Assembly: GCA_033980235.1 (NCBI GenBank)
Contig: CM067066.1
Location: 34,015,180 to 34,079,179, forward strand
Reading direction: 5' to 3'
DNA from: Diadema setosum
Lineage: Eukaryota > Echinodermata > Echinoidea > Diadematoida > Diadematidae
Length of the DNA: 64,000 nt
Each line of letters opens with the position of its first letter. The stretch's first letter is position 1. Below the pieces are notes generated by a model. The model had not been told where the DNA came from and ran no database searches. It was given only the letters and a program-made list of their open reading frames with translations. Both the position numbers and the translations under genes were made by a program. Of this stretch, positions 1-10,361 are shown piece after piece.

Positions 1-395
1 TATGATTTAGAGATAGAAATATCCTTTGAAAGTGTCATTGATAATGTGATTGAAAATCAGCCTATGCCAGTTGTATTTCTATCATTTGGTATCATATTAA
101 GTCATTTTGCAGAGTCTTGCTGTTCTGGTTTGTATACCAGGGCTCATGCCAGATTTATGGCCAAGTGATATTCCCAGTAATTGGAATTAGCATTGTGCAA
201 GCTCTCATTGCAAGTCTAATCCAAAGTGTATCCACTCTGCATTGTTGTTATCAGGATTCTGGATACATCCTCTATCTCTGATTTCATTATAGCTCATCAT
301 TTGATTGTTTATAGGGATGTAGTTATGCTGAAGAAAATGATACAGTGTCAGGAACCTGCTTGTTTTTATGACTCTTCTTGTCTCTGTCCCTGCAG

Positions 396-534
396 GAAAC
401 AAATGAACGGTCTCTCCAACAGCTCTTTGCATACATAGACGACCTCCAGACAGATAAGAGAGTTACGGCCACTAAACTCACGTTTTATCTCAGAAATGGT
501 AGCAAAGGTGCAAAGGACATGCTGCATTACAAAG
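396..534 (+). CDS. TCAIM: TCAIM exon a (first visible)
   Basis: Acceptor TCTGTCCCTGCAG ends at 395 and the donor GTACAT starts at 535. It encodes 46 codons starting ETNERSLQQLFAYIDDLQ and ending KDMLHYK, with one base carried over. It corresponds to the end of the J-like/DUF4460 region, where the family has an LTFYVR-type strand, seen here as LTFYLRNG. Confidence 0.85.
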
Positions 535-3500
535 GTACATGATTAGTTTGTGTGTCCATACAAGCATGTTGATGCTTGACTAGAAAAGTTCCATCACAGT
601 TGTTGAATGTTCCGATGAGGTTCAAAAACATCTCTCCTACATACAAATATGTTTACAAAATAGCAGTGTCATAAAATTCCTGAGAGCTTTACTGTAGTGC
701 CCTGTAAAATAAAAAAATAAAAAAAATATTCAATCAAAATAATCTACAATAAACAGTGGTAGATCTAAAAAAAAAAATGTATTTGATACAGGAGTTCTTG
801 TTTCATGAAAATTGTAATTGCATTGCCAGGACTGTGACTACATCAAATGTTAGGTCTTTTCTAGCTCAGCTTGGCCTTTATGAAATTCATGTAATAGCAG
901 CAATGATTGTCTTAATGATGAGGATGGCAATGATATTTTGTCCACTGAGAGAGAGATAGAGTAGACCACAAAGAACTTTGTCAGCATTGAATATGACAGA
1001 AAAGTAAAACCTATGAAAAGGAGCAGTTATAAAAATGAAAATACTGTGGATTCCCATTATAACGAAGTCCTTGGGACTGGCAGTTTTCTTTCGTTGTATT
1101 GAAATTTTGTTAAAACCAAACAAATAAACAATGAAAAACATAGCACAGATATTGTTGTGGCCTGAATTTTTACTTTGTTGTAACTGGAATTTCTTTATAA
1201 CTGTGTTTGTTATAACAGGGGCGCACTGTACAGCACAGAGATTAGAACTAATCCCAGATAAAAATATTAATCATGAGCTTTATATTGCTTCCAACATGTG
1301 AATTATTTGAAAGACTTCAATGCCTAAGAGATGCATATAAGGCAGCTTTTATATTTTTCGCAGAAGTAATTAATGGAGTGCAGTCAAGGGTAGCAAGAGT
1401 TAATGACACATTATAAAGAATTGAATCTTGCAATGTAATCCTCACCTACTGTTGGATCATCCTTTTATTTCTCTTTCATATTGTCAAATACTGTACCTAA
1501 TTTATAGGGAATACATAGCTAGACTTTGCAAACATAGTTGCTACTTACATGCTGCTAAAATCAGTGAAGGCATTAGTATATTTCCATTTCTAACTGTTGT
1601 TGGTTGCCTTTTTGATGGACTTGATTAGGAAGCACTGTGCTGAAGAGTGTCAACATCAACCTGACTTCATTGGATGTCTACACCACAGTCAGGGGTGTTC
1701 TTGAGAGCTGCACCCTGTCTACTGCCCTCATTGACCGGTACAAGGAGGAGAATGACGCCGCAGGAGGAGTGTTCCCTCGACCAGTGGAGTGGCACCATTC
1801 CTACTATGAGTATACCGGGAAGAAAAATCCAAACACCAAAGTTCATCAAAGACCGCGCAAACCTGATATTACTCTGAGGTATCAATTCAAAATTATTGTT
1901 AGATCTTGCAAACTGGATCTTTATCAATGTTCATGATATTTCTAAGATTTGTAGCCATTTTATTCATTTACTTTTTACAGAGTGTCTAAAGATTTTGAAG
2001 TCTAATTTTCTTCATGTTCGGACAAATTCAAGGATGAACACCTCACTTCAGTACAAGTTGCATGCAGAGTTTGGTGAGCATGTTTTCAGTAAAGTGGGAT
2101 GTTGTGTCCTTAGATATAAATTGTTGGTATTGATGTTTTCAGTCTAATTCTGTAGAATTCCAGTATTTTGCATGAGCGGTACATTGCAGATGCAAAACAA
2201 TGAAGTTTTACGCAATGTAATACTTTTCTTTCTCTCTGCACAATATTTGCTTATCTTGATTACTATGTGATCATCTTGTAATTATGCCATTAGCACAGAC
2301 GTTCTCCTGTGATTTCACTTCCAGAATTAATTAAAATTTTACCCTGCTTCTTGTGGCAGCTACTGGTTGAAGACCAACATCAAAGAGGCCAGGAGAAAGC
2401 TTGCCAGCAGCCAGCCAATCAGAGACGACATCGAGTCCCTACGCCGAGACGTGATCAGACGATTGGACGTGGTGGACGTAAGGTGGGACAGCATGTGGGA
2501 TGTTGTCAACTTTCGAGCCTGCCTCAGAACTGTCCTTGACCTGTGTCAGCAGCATGTGACCATCATGCAGAATCTTAGAGGTAAATCAGGGGTACAAGTG
2601 TATGTGTGTGTGTGTGGAGGGGGGGGGGGAGATTTGCGTTGGGCAGAACGCCTTTGTGGAACTGCAAACACACTGCACCTACAAAGCCTTTTGTTTTCTT
2701 TGCCTCCTACAGTGCCAGCAGTGTATTTTTTTTTTTTTTAGATTATTGATATTTTAATTTCATTTTCTTTTCACATTCTTTTTATGAAGCTGACCTGTGC
2801 CCTAGTGTAAATGTCATTGCCAGACCCAAAAAGATATTTCGTCGCTGGGGCGACGAGACCTCGTATCTACAAAATGTCAAATGTTCAGGAGAGCCAAAAA
2901 ACATGGCAGCCAAAACACTGTGGCGAATGGGATAGCCTTTCCTTTGACATGCCGTGGTGGTTTCATTTTTGGAGTAAGACAGTTGGGATTTGCATAGGAC
3001 ATCACTTAACCCATTATTTGACCATTAATCCAAAAAAGTCATTTTCACCAAAATTGCAGATACAAGGTCTTGTCACCCCAGTGACGATTTACAGACATGA
3101 CAGATGGCTCCAAGATATCCTATAAGTTTTATTAAAAAAAAAAAAAACAACCAACAAACAAACAAACAAACATTGAAACCAAGGCCTTCAATAAATCCTG
3201 AAGTGGAATCCACTGTGAACCGCTGTAATGCAGGCTAAAAAAAAACACCTTCTTTGGTATTTGGTTCCATGTGGGCAATGGAATTTTTGGTGAAATGTTC
3301 ATATTTACTGCCTATTTTTTTTTCTACATAACAGGTTGCACAATTGTGCTGGGGGATGTTACAAGGCTGATGCCATCAGGTGCAATTTCCTTAGGAAGCC
3401 AAGAAGTGCCCCATCAGTGGCTATCGGTAGGTTTTGCTAAATGTACATGATGGTGGAGAATTTGCAATCTATTGTGTGTGCACCAAGCTTTGATGGCATT

Positions 3501-6500
3501 TGGTCATTTCCTGGTATCCGACCCATTACTGGCACATCTAGAGATCCATTTAAACCTGAATTTGTCCATGAAGGTACAATTATAGCTTTTTGTTTCCTTC
3601 ATTGAGATGTGCCAGTAAAGATAAGGAGTAGCCAAGAGAACAGCGCTGTGCCAATGAGTACTCCCTGCAATGTGAAATACTAGCACATGGTGTTTATTCG
3701 TGGTGGTATTGTTATAATTGCCATGAGTTGGCAAAGATTTGAGAGTGCATTCACTGAGTATGGATGCAGACAGATCAGGAAATGGATTCACATAGAGACA
3801 AGAGGAACTGAATTGGCACAAATGGAAACAATGTTTTGAAAGTCCGACTAATATATTGTCTGTTCGAAGAGTAGGAACTTTTTTTGTGGCAGCTTTATGT
3901 GTATTCTGTTTTTTGTTTGTTTGTTTGTTTTTCAAACTTAATTTCTAAGATAGAGTAATAGTGATTGAAATAAATAGATTTACTTTATTCAGGACAGTAA
4001 GTGATTTTGCAACATCAGTTATAGTCGCTCATTTGAATGGTTGTTTGAATCACATCCCATTTCAGACCTCTGGCCCTCTCTAAATGCCTTGCAAATAGAG
4101 GGCTGCTACTTGTACCAAAGCTGTTTGACATCTTTGCCAGAGATCACTCACCGGTATCCCATGTGACTATTTCATTCCAGCTCGTGGCCAGCCTCCCCAG
4201 GGAGAGGGAAATTCTGCGATTCATCCCACCCATGGAGCGCCGCCTATCATCCCTCCTCGGTGGATGCAGCATTGGGGCCGCGGAAATTGTGACGACGACG
4301 GCCCGCTCCCATCACAGCGCTCTCACAAGGATGGTAGAGACGATTGAAAATTATTCCAGTACTGCTGAGGCAACGGGGGCGGATGGATGCAAGGAAGCGA
4401 TCATGCCTCAGGGAAGCCTGGAGGGTGTTCATGTCATTGTCGAAGGGTAAAATCCTGTCTCCAAAGTTTGTTCATGGTATTAAAGGGTGTGTGCAGTTCT
4501 GGTTGAGGTGAGGATTTAGCTTTTAACGTTTTGCAAGATATTCAGAAACCACTCTATGCGATGTCAAAGATCATGCAACTCTGAGGGGTATCAAAAGTTT
4601 ATTTGATGAAAATCGGTTTTGAAATGGCTGAGATATCCAAAAACAAGGTGAAACAAAGAGATCCTAATAAACGGCGTGGCCTGTCGCCTTTTATTATTAT
4701 CACTTTTTTGGATATCTCAGCCATTTGAAAACCAATATTCTTCAAATAAACTTTGAATCCTTCTTAAAATTACATGCTCTTTCATATTTCATAAGAGGTT
4801 TCTCATTATCTTACTTAGGAAATGTTCAAAACATGAATCCCCACCTCAACCAGTACTGTACAGTCCCTTTAACCCGTTGAGGACAAGTCACGAGTATACT
4901 TGGGCAGGTGTCTATGGGAGATGCGTGTTGTAGCAAAATCAGCCTGTCCTCAACGGGTTAAAGACCCAGTAGCATTAGGACACATTGGTGGTCCAATTTG
5001 ATCAATCTTCATTCACTGCCAGTCGGGATACACTCAAAATGCACGAATAGTGCCCTTAAGTGAATATGAGCATTGAAACTTACACTCATCGGTAATGGTC
5101 GACATTCCAGTTGAGATTCTCCAGTTGTGTGTGCACTCACATGGAGATCAATTGTAGAGCTGGAAAGTTACAGGGATTCTCGAATTTATCTGAGCCTGGC
5201 CAGCCTTGCCACTCCGTGGTATCCCCACACTACCAGATCTTTAAGAAGTGCAAGGTGCGGCCAGAGATGTAGGAATTATTTGTAGGCAGGGGCTGCGATG
5301 CGTGTATCCATCCATTAATGACTGAATAGCAAAGTGTCCTTCATATCTGGTGTTTTACTAAGGGGAATCCAATGACAAAGACAATAGTTGGTTCAAAGTG
5401 CAATCCTATTTCATGTCTCAGTTGACTTTAGTAGAGTAATAATCAAACAGATATGACAGATAACATCAAAATATCTGTGTATACTAAACTGACAAAGATA
5501 TACAAAACCAATGTATTGTGCCATTAAAAAGGCCATTGACTCCAACAAAGAAATGATGATCTGTAATTATGAATGCATTGTAGTTGTTAAACTATGTACC
5601 CAAATCATAATTTTTATGATATTTTAGTGTACAAACCAATGGGAGAGTTTTGAGGTGACACCATCATGGCTTTGGCTTATTTTACAGCTTTTAGTCTAGT
5701 CACAGAATAGCGAATTTGATGGTATTTCTGCTGATTGCCTGTCTTTTAAATGAACATTTTGCAGGAGTTCAGGTCAACAATATATGGACTACAAGGGTAA
5801 TCTCCATGTCATGTGCAATAGCTCTGTCCAGAGCCTTACCAGTTTTCTCCGGTCCAACTCTCACCAAGCGAGGGAGCTCCATGCTCGGCACAAAAGGTAC
5901 TAACAGTTATGAGATATATCGGCTTCCACCACATCGTAAGGAAAACACAGAAATGCCTGTGTTTCTCATGACTAATTTACAGTGGTAGTTGAAGTGAAAT
6001 CCGTGGTTTAAATATTGTCCATGAACTAAAACGAGCACAAAGTAGACGCAACATTCACATTTGCATTCATATCGTCTAAATTTGTGTAATCTGTGGACTA
6101 GATTTAAACTATGTGTGTGCATTTGGGCCAATGAGTTAGCTCGAGTCTCTGTTATAAACCCAAAATATGAGATATTCACACATGTGTGGCAGTATGATGT
6201 GTTGTTGGTCTAGTGTACAAGAAAAGCAGCTCTGAGTATAAAGTTTTGAGCCTTTGAGCACAAGACTATTGATTCTTCTTCTTCTGTATGATTTCAGAAT
6301 GATTTAAGCCAACTGGCATGCAGAAAAGGGCATACTGCCCACAAATTGTATCCATTATAACACTTTTAACTCTGTGACATTGGTACTTTCCATTAATTTT
6401 AAGAAGATTTTATTTTCTGAGTTTTTCCTTTGTTCTGGTAATAATAGGTAATTCTTTAGAAACATGTGATTGACACTGATGAATGTAACATTAGTTTTAC

Positions 6501-7370
6501 AAAACAGTATATCCTGTCCCTTACATCCAAAATTATTCAGTGATATCAACCTTCACAGCACACAGTTTTTATTTCTTTGTTTGTTCGTTCTTTGTTTTCA
6601 GAGCAGTTGTGCTGATTTCACTGTTTGTCAATACCAGAGTTGAATGAAGTACAATATTATTCTGTCATGACATCTCAAAAGTTTAAAGGGATTGTATAGT
6701 TTTGGTTGAGACTGGGCTTCAGGTTATTAACTTTTTAATAAAGGTAATGAGAAACCTCTTATGAAATATTAAAGAGCATGTATCTCCAAGAGAAATTCAA
6801 CATTTATTTCATGAAAATTGGTATGAAATGGCTGAGATATCCAAAACAAGATACAAATAAAAAGGTGGGACCATGGACTTTTATATGGAGCACTATGTTT
6901 TACTTTATTTTGGGGATATTTCAGCCATTACAAAACTGATTTTCATTGAATAAACTTTGAATACCTCCTAGAATGGTATGCTCCATAACATTTCGTAATT
7001 GAATTCTTGATATCACGCAAAAAAAAAAAAGTTAAAAGCTCTATCCTCATCTTTGCTGATACTATACCATGCATTTTAAAACATCGGCTGGTCCAAGAAA
7101 ACAAACAACACAAAAAAGTCTTATGCGATCTCCCACAGCAACACTAAGGAGGAGGCCTGCATCATTGCTGGTTGCCTGGAGGAGATGGACCTGGCTACCT
7201 TGACACGAGACCTCACCGTGACCCCGCTGCAGATGATAACTTGCTGCCGGCAGCTGCGGCAGAATCCATTCAAGCTGGGTGTGACCACGTGTGGCCTCCA
7301 CCTGCAAGTCACACACCACTATGCACTCATGCGTGGAGGGGAAATTTGTATCCCATGGAACTGGAAATAG
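396..7370 (+). CDS. TCAIM: TCAIM orthologue, 3' seven coding exons (partial, 5' end outside window)
   Basis: T-cell activation inhibitor, mitochondrial: a conserved animal matrix protein with an N-terminal DnaJ-like region (DUF4460) and a C-terminal DUF4461. It has been reported as a mitochondrial co-chaperone that lowers oxoglutarate dehydrogenase levels. Seen here: exons 396-534, 1629-1878, 2360-2580, 3335-3426, 4181-4446, 5765-5896 and 7139-7370, all with AG/GT borders, joining to 443 codons plus TAG without a frame break. Diagnostic stretches are LTFYLRNG, RPVEWHHSYYEYTG, the RWDSMWDV helix region, GCTIVLGD and the C-terminal ALMRGGEICIPWNWK, which matches the family's hallmark ending. 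The N-terminal targeting signal and most of the J-like part lie upstream of base 1. The last intron contains two TIR-type repeats, and a DIRS element sits about 180 bp past the stop. Identification is from remembered family similarity and is strong at both ends. Confidence 0.9.
535..1628. other. Intron of TCAIM
   Basis: AT-rich intron. Apart from the repeat at 1048-1246 I see nothing functional in it. Confidence 0.7.
1048..1246 (-). repeat. Interspersed repeat with TTATAACGAAGT motifs
   Basis: An intronic 200-bp segment. Its reverse complement closely follows 13965-14150: an ACAGTGC-type start, CTGTTATAACAAACA, an AAAGTAAAAATTCA block, and a shared GAAGTCCTTxGGAC core. The inverted ATAACGAA motifs look like a decayed TIR element. 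No coding content is seen. Confidence 0.5.
1629..1878 (+). CDS. TCAIM: TCAIM exon b
   Basis: 250 nt, entered in phase 1 and left in phase 2. It contains VLKSVNINLTSLDVYTTV and the conserved tryptophan/aromatic stretch PVEWHHSYYEYTGKKNP. The donor GTATCA is standard. The acceptor (GACTTGATTAG) has a weak pyrimidine tract and is the least certain border of the gene, but it is the one that keeps the frame. Confidence 0.8.
2360..2580 (+). CDS. TCAIM: TCAIM exon c
   Basis: 221 nt, very rich in charged helix: IKEARRKLASSQPIRDDIE, then LDVVDVRWDSMWDVV and ending QQHVTIMQNLRG. The family has an equivalent basic helical segment with a conserved RW pair. The acceptor is TTCTTGTGGCAG and the donor GTAAAT. 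A TG repeat follows in the intron at about 2597. Confidence 0.85.
2581..3334. other. Intron of TCAIM with simple repeats
   Basis: Contains a TG repeat (about 2599-2616), a G run, T and A runs, and an (AAAC)n stretch near 3150. Nothing else is recognised. Confidence 0.7.
3335..3426 (+). CDS. TCAIM: TCAIM exon d
   Basis: 92 nt starting GCTIVLGDVTRLMPSGAISL, matching the family's GCTIIF-type beta strand that opens the second conserved block (DUF4461). The exon ends in phase 0 before GTAGGT. The acceptor lies behind a T-rich tract (CCTATTTTTTTTTCTACATAACAG). Confidence 0.85.
3427..4180. other. Intron of TCAIM
   Basis: No repeat structure or coding signal recognised. A (TTTG)n tract lies near 3910-3932. 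Confidence 0.6.
4181..4446 (+). CDS. TCAIM: TCAIM exon e
   Basis: 266 nt encoding LVASLPREREILRFIPPMER, then an Ala/Thr-rich stretch and a Gly/Glu-rich tail ending VHVIVEG. GC content is clearly above the flanking introns. The acceptor is TTTCATTCCAG and the donor GTAAAA. A foldback repeat begins 35 bp downstream. Confidence 0.8.
4481..4871. mobile_element. Foldback MITE, GGCTGAGATATCC family, copy 1
   Basis: The ends are inverted copies: AAAGGGTGTGTGCAGTTCTG at the left against the reverse complement of the right end, AAAGGGACTGTACAGTACTG, followed on both sides by GTTGAGGTG. The interior is also inverted (GGCTGAGATATCCAAAAA near 4626 against TTTTTGGATATCTCAGCC near 4705). The whole unit can fold into one long hairpin. 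It encodes nothing. Confidence 0.75.
4868..4962. mobile_element. 95-bp miniature TIR element
   Basis: TTTAACCCGTTGAGGACA at the left end is the exact inverse of the right end (TGTCCTCAACGGGTTAAA), leaving about 60 bp between. It starts within the last 4 bp of the foldback element before it, so one was inserted at the other's edge. Confidence 0.7.
4963..5764. other. Intron of TCAIM
   Basis: Mostly unremarkable. 5221-5243 is identical to 49402-49424 (23 nt), described separately as a finding. Confidence 0.6.
5765..5896 (+). CDS. TCAIM: TCAIM exon f
   Basis: 132 nt. The productive frame gives YMDYKGNLHVMCNSSVQSL and RSNSHQARELHARHKR, matching the family segment with an NLxW/NLHV core followed by a QARE helix. 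Two longer open readings of the same DNA are out of phase with the neighbouring exons and are shadows. Confidence 0.8.
5897..6683. other. Intron of TCAIM
   Basis: No structure recognised. Confidence 0.6.
6684..7080. mobile_element. Foldback MITE, GGCTGAGATATCC family, copy 2 (decayed)
   Basis: It has the same TAAAGGG start, the GTTGAGA block, GAAATGGCTGAGATATCC near 6827, the inverse GGATATTTCAGCC near 6914, and an AATAAACTTTGAAT segment shared with copy 1. The right end is eroded (TACTATACCATGC). It lies in the last TCAIM intron, close to the terminal exon. Confidence 0.65.
7139..7370 (+). CDS. TCAIM: TCAIM terminal exon
   Basis: 232 nt starting NTKEEACIIAGCLEEMDLA, then TPLQMITCCRQLRQNPF and the C terminus LMRGGEICIPWNWK before TAG (7368-7370). 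The last residues are the most conserved part of the family. The acceptor CTCCCACAG lies only about 60 bp after the end of a degenerate foldback repeat. Confidence 0.9.
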
Positions 7371-7549
7371 TTGTTGTTGTTTTTGCTTTTCTGATTTGCC
7401 CTGAGTATTACACACTGACTGGTGGAACCTTGTGTGAGGCAGTGATTTGGCCAAATGTGATCATATGATAATGAAAGGATTAAACGAGCAAGTACAGTGT
7501 ACTTACCTTGTGAAGTTTGATCCTCATTTTATGAGGTACGTGGAGTGGA

Positions 7550-7588
7550 GAAATAAAGTGAGAAACCTGTTCAGTTCGCACGCGCCAG
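7550..7588. repeat. DIRS left inverted terminal repeat
   Basis: Inverse of 11769-11807, with GTGAGAAACC and CAGTTCGCAC shared. It contains a plus-strand AATAAA at 7552-7557, about 180 bp after the TCAIM stop. Confidence 0.75.
7552..7557 (+). promoter_or_regulatory. Candidate TCAIM polyadenylation signal
   Basis: First AATAAA after the TCAIM stop. It is inside the DIRS terminal repeat. An ATTAAA variant occurs earlier, near 7479. Confidence 0.35.
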
Positions 7589-7680
7589 ACTTCAAAGTGA
7601 GGACAGAGTTTAACATTTCATAGCCAATGTGCCATGCTAAGGATTGAGTGAATGCAAGAATCCCAAGACCAATGGAACCA

Positions 7681-8310
7681 TCATAAAGATTTTTCAGTGT
7701 TATAAGGGTAGGGAGTGGTGGGCACTTTATTCAGTAACAGTTCAGTAACGTGAAATGTAATAGAATTTTCAGTTATATCCATCGTACGAGTGTTGAGTAA
7801 GTGTAAAGTCTGCTGACGTTGCGCTGTGACTAATGCTGCCACCATGCAGGTCTTGAAAGTTAGTTCCTTCAAAGAAAGCATAGCTATTGGTGAAAAACTA
7901 CATAAGTATTCAAGCACTGGCTGAGCATTCCATGTTGCTCTGTATCGTGGAACTGGAGGCTTTAGGTTAAAAACACCGCGCATGAACCTTGTTATGAGCG
8001 GATGAGTACTGACCGTATGATGACCATCAAGCAAAACAAAAGTTGACAATGCAGATCGCGCTGTATTCATTGCACTGTATCCAGGGTTCTGGAAAAGCTT
8101 GGTGAGGAAATCTAGGACACGATGGGCAGAGGTCTGCAACAGATCACAGTGTCTTTCACTACAAAAGTCCGTCCATCGCTTGAGGTAGGTGCTATATTGG
8201 TGTCTGGTTGATGGTCGCCATGCAGCAAGGATGATGTCAGTTGTTGCTGTTGAAACTCCCAAGTTCTGGAGGGTTTGCCTGATAACCTGCAAGCCAAGAG
8301 GTGAAGGCAT
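7681..8310 (-). pseudogene. DIRS tyrosine recombinase, C-terminally truncated
   Basis: 209 residues starting MPSPLGLQVIRQTLQNLG. The N-terminal SAM-like core-binding domain is clear (WRPSTRHQYSTYLKRWTDFC, then LDFLTKLF). The catalytic domain starts with VAALVTAQRQQTLHLL, which supplies the first active-site arginine. The ORF then stops at TEKSL. The His-x-x-Arg and Tyr parts are missing, and only about 90 bp remain to the terminal repeat, so this copy has lost the C-terminal half by internal deletion. It cannot be catalytic. Confidence 0.75.
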
Positions 8311-8690
8311 TTGTAAAGTGGATGGTGCTCAGTTGAGTTTGGTTGTGTGACTAGTGATTTTGATATAGGGAGGATAACAGGGTTATCTACCAATAAATCA
8401 AGCAATCTAGGAAACCAGACTTGTGTTGGCCATTTCGGTACAATCATGATACCCTCTGCCTTCTCCTTGTCAATTTTTTGCAGGCATCTGCCAATAAGGC
8501 AGAAAGGAGGGAATGCATAGAAAAAGGTGTCAGTCCATGGAATGGAAAAAGCATCTATGGCCGCTGCCCCTGGATCTGGCAGCCAGGATACATAGTGGTC
8601 AATTTGAGCATTAAGGCAAGTGGCAAACAGGTCAATGTCTGGTTTCCTATAAAGCATGCAGAGCTGTTGGAACACATTCCTATTTAGCAT
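8112..8690 (-). pseudogene. DIRS linker region after RNase H
   Basis: This is open from MLNRNVFQQL, then DIDLFATCLNAQ, YVSWLPDPGAAAIDAF and WPTQVWFPRLLDLL, a block typical between RNase H and recombinase in DIRS/Ty3-like YR elements. It joins the RNase H part across a TGA just upstream (8691-8693), where a TGG tryptophan codon is likely ancestral. It goes out of frame with the recombinase near 8300. Confidence 0.6.
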
Positions 8691-8703
8691 TCATTCGAGC
8701 TGG

Positions 8704-10361
8704 TCATTGAATTGTCTTGACTTTGAGTCCGCTATGACATTTAACACTCCTGGTAAGTGTGTTGCGGAAAACACAATTATTCCTAGTTCTACACCACTGC
8801 CACAGGGACTTTGCGAGGTTATTGCACTTTTCTGACCCTGTTCCTCCCATGTTGGTGATATATGCGACAGCTGTTGTGTTATCCAGTCGCATTGCAACAT
8901 GTACATTTCTCTCCTTCTGACAAAAGGATTGTAGAGCAAGGAAAGCAGCTCGCAATTCAAGGTACCGATAGTTGATTTCATTGAATTCTGCTTGTTTCAT
9001 CTCTTCCTCATTCCATCTGCCACCAATGTGGGTGGAACTATCAGAAGCACCCCAACCTAGCCCCGATGCATCACTAGTAATGTGTACTGTAGGGGTAGCC
9101 TTGTCTATGTCCCTATATTCAGTAGCCACATTATCTACCCACCAATGGAGCTCATCATGTGCTAGCTGTGGCAGGAACATTTTCCTGTCATAGTGCCCTT
9201 TATTTGCTTTCAAGGCTTGAGTTTTGGCTTTTTCAAGTTCATGGTAGTGTAGAGGCCCATACTGTACCCCAGGGAAAGTGGCCACCAATTTACCTATGAC
9301 TGCAGCTACCGTTCGAATTGTTGGGGCAGATTGACTCAGCAGGTCACGACACAGGTCTTGTATTTCTACCACTTTTTCCCCAGCTAGTCTGACTTGCATT
9401 GTATTTGAGTTCACTGTGAATCCCAGAAATTTAATGTGCTGCACTGGTTCAAAGACTGACTTTTCAGGATGTATTATGAATCCTAGCTGGGAAAGCAGTT
9501 CAGCAGTTTCTTAAACTGCTTTTGATATATGCCCCTTGTTTTGACTTTGACAACAGAAGCGTATCATTGATGTATGCCACAACCATATGGCCTCTACTTC
9601 TCATTTCGGCTAGGAGAGGTTTCAGTAATTTGGTAAACACCCGTTGCCCCGAGCTAAGCCCATTTGGCAATGCCTTGAATTGCCACATATTTCCTTTCCA
9701 AAGAAATTTCAAAGTATTTTCTGTGATCAATGGCAATGGGTACAGAGCAGTATGCGTCTTGGAGGTCGATCGAAGCCATATAGCAGCCTTTGGTTACATG
9801 TTGCTGTGCAGTATCGAGAGTATCCATTTTGAAGTGATGGTATGCGATGTGATTATTTAACTTTGACAAATCAAGAATCATTCGATAACCATCATCTTTC
9901 TTCTGTCTAGTAAAAATGTTGGAAATATAATCTGTCTGTTGGGGGGAGGTCCTTTCATTGACCCCTTTGTCGTGTAACCAGTTAATTTCAGAATCCACAG
10001 CCGCAATCTCTGCGGGAGATAGTTTGTACGGTCTGGGAATAAAACTCTGGCTTGGTGGGGTATTCATGTCAAATTCCAACTGGTATCCTAGTACCGTTTG
10101 AAGTATGTTTGGGTCAGATGTTAGTTTACGCCAGGCTGCTATATGGTTTTGTATTCGACCCCCAATGCAGGCACTTTCAAATGTCACGTCAAACTCAGTA
10201 ACCACTGGTTTGGTACTTGCTGTGGAAATGTGTTGCTGCGCCGTGTGTGAAGACGTAGGTGGAGAAACATTGGCTACTGTTGGCTCGCCTGGGCCTGCGG
10301 TGGTCGTGAGTGAGTGGCTGCAGGCCGACTCCTTCTCGGGGGCGGTCGATGATGTCCTCAA
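8704..10361 (-). pseudogene. DIRS reverse transcriptase and RNase H (inactivated)
   Basis: 10361-9654 carries the N-terminal half (NIFTRQKKDDGYRMILDLSK, then MASIDLQDAYCSVPI, a DLxDAY box). A frameshift near 9690 moves to 9736-9500 with FKALPNGLSSGQRVFTKLL and AYINDTLLLS. The catalytic YxDD box therefore reads Y-I-N-D. A second break near 9500 leads to 9444-8704, with KFLGFTVNSNTMQV, SDASGLGWGAS, a YRYLELRA helix and MRLDNTTAVAYI of RNase H. The frame changes again near 8780, into HLPGVLNVIADSKSRQ. Functional assignment from motifs is firm. Activity is ruled out by the Asp-to-Asn change plus the frameshifts. Confidence 0.8.

Noticed and set aside
5716..5988. 90-codon open frame overlapping TCAIM exon f
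   Set aside because: Out of phase with the flanking exons. The 44-codon reading in the other frame matches the family and keeps the whole-gene frame.
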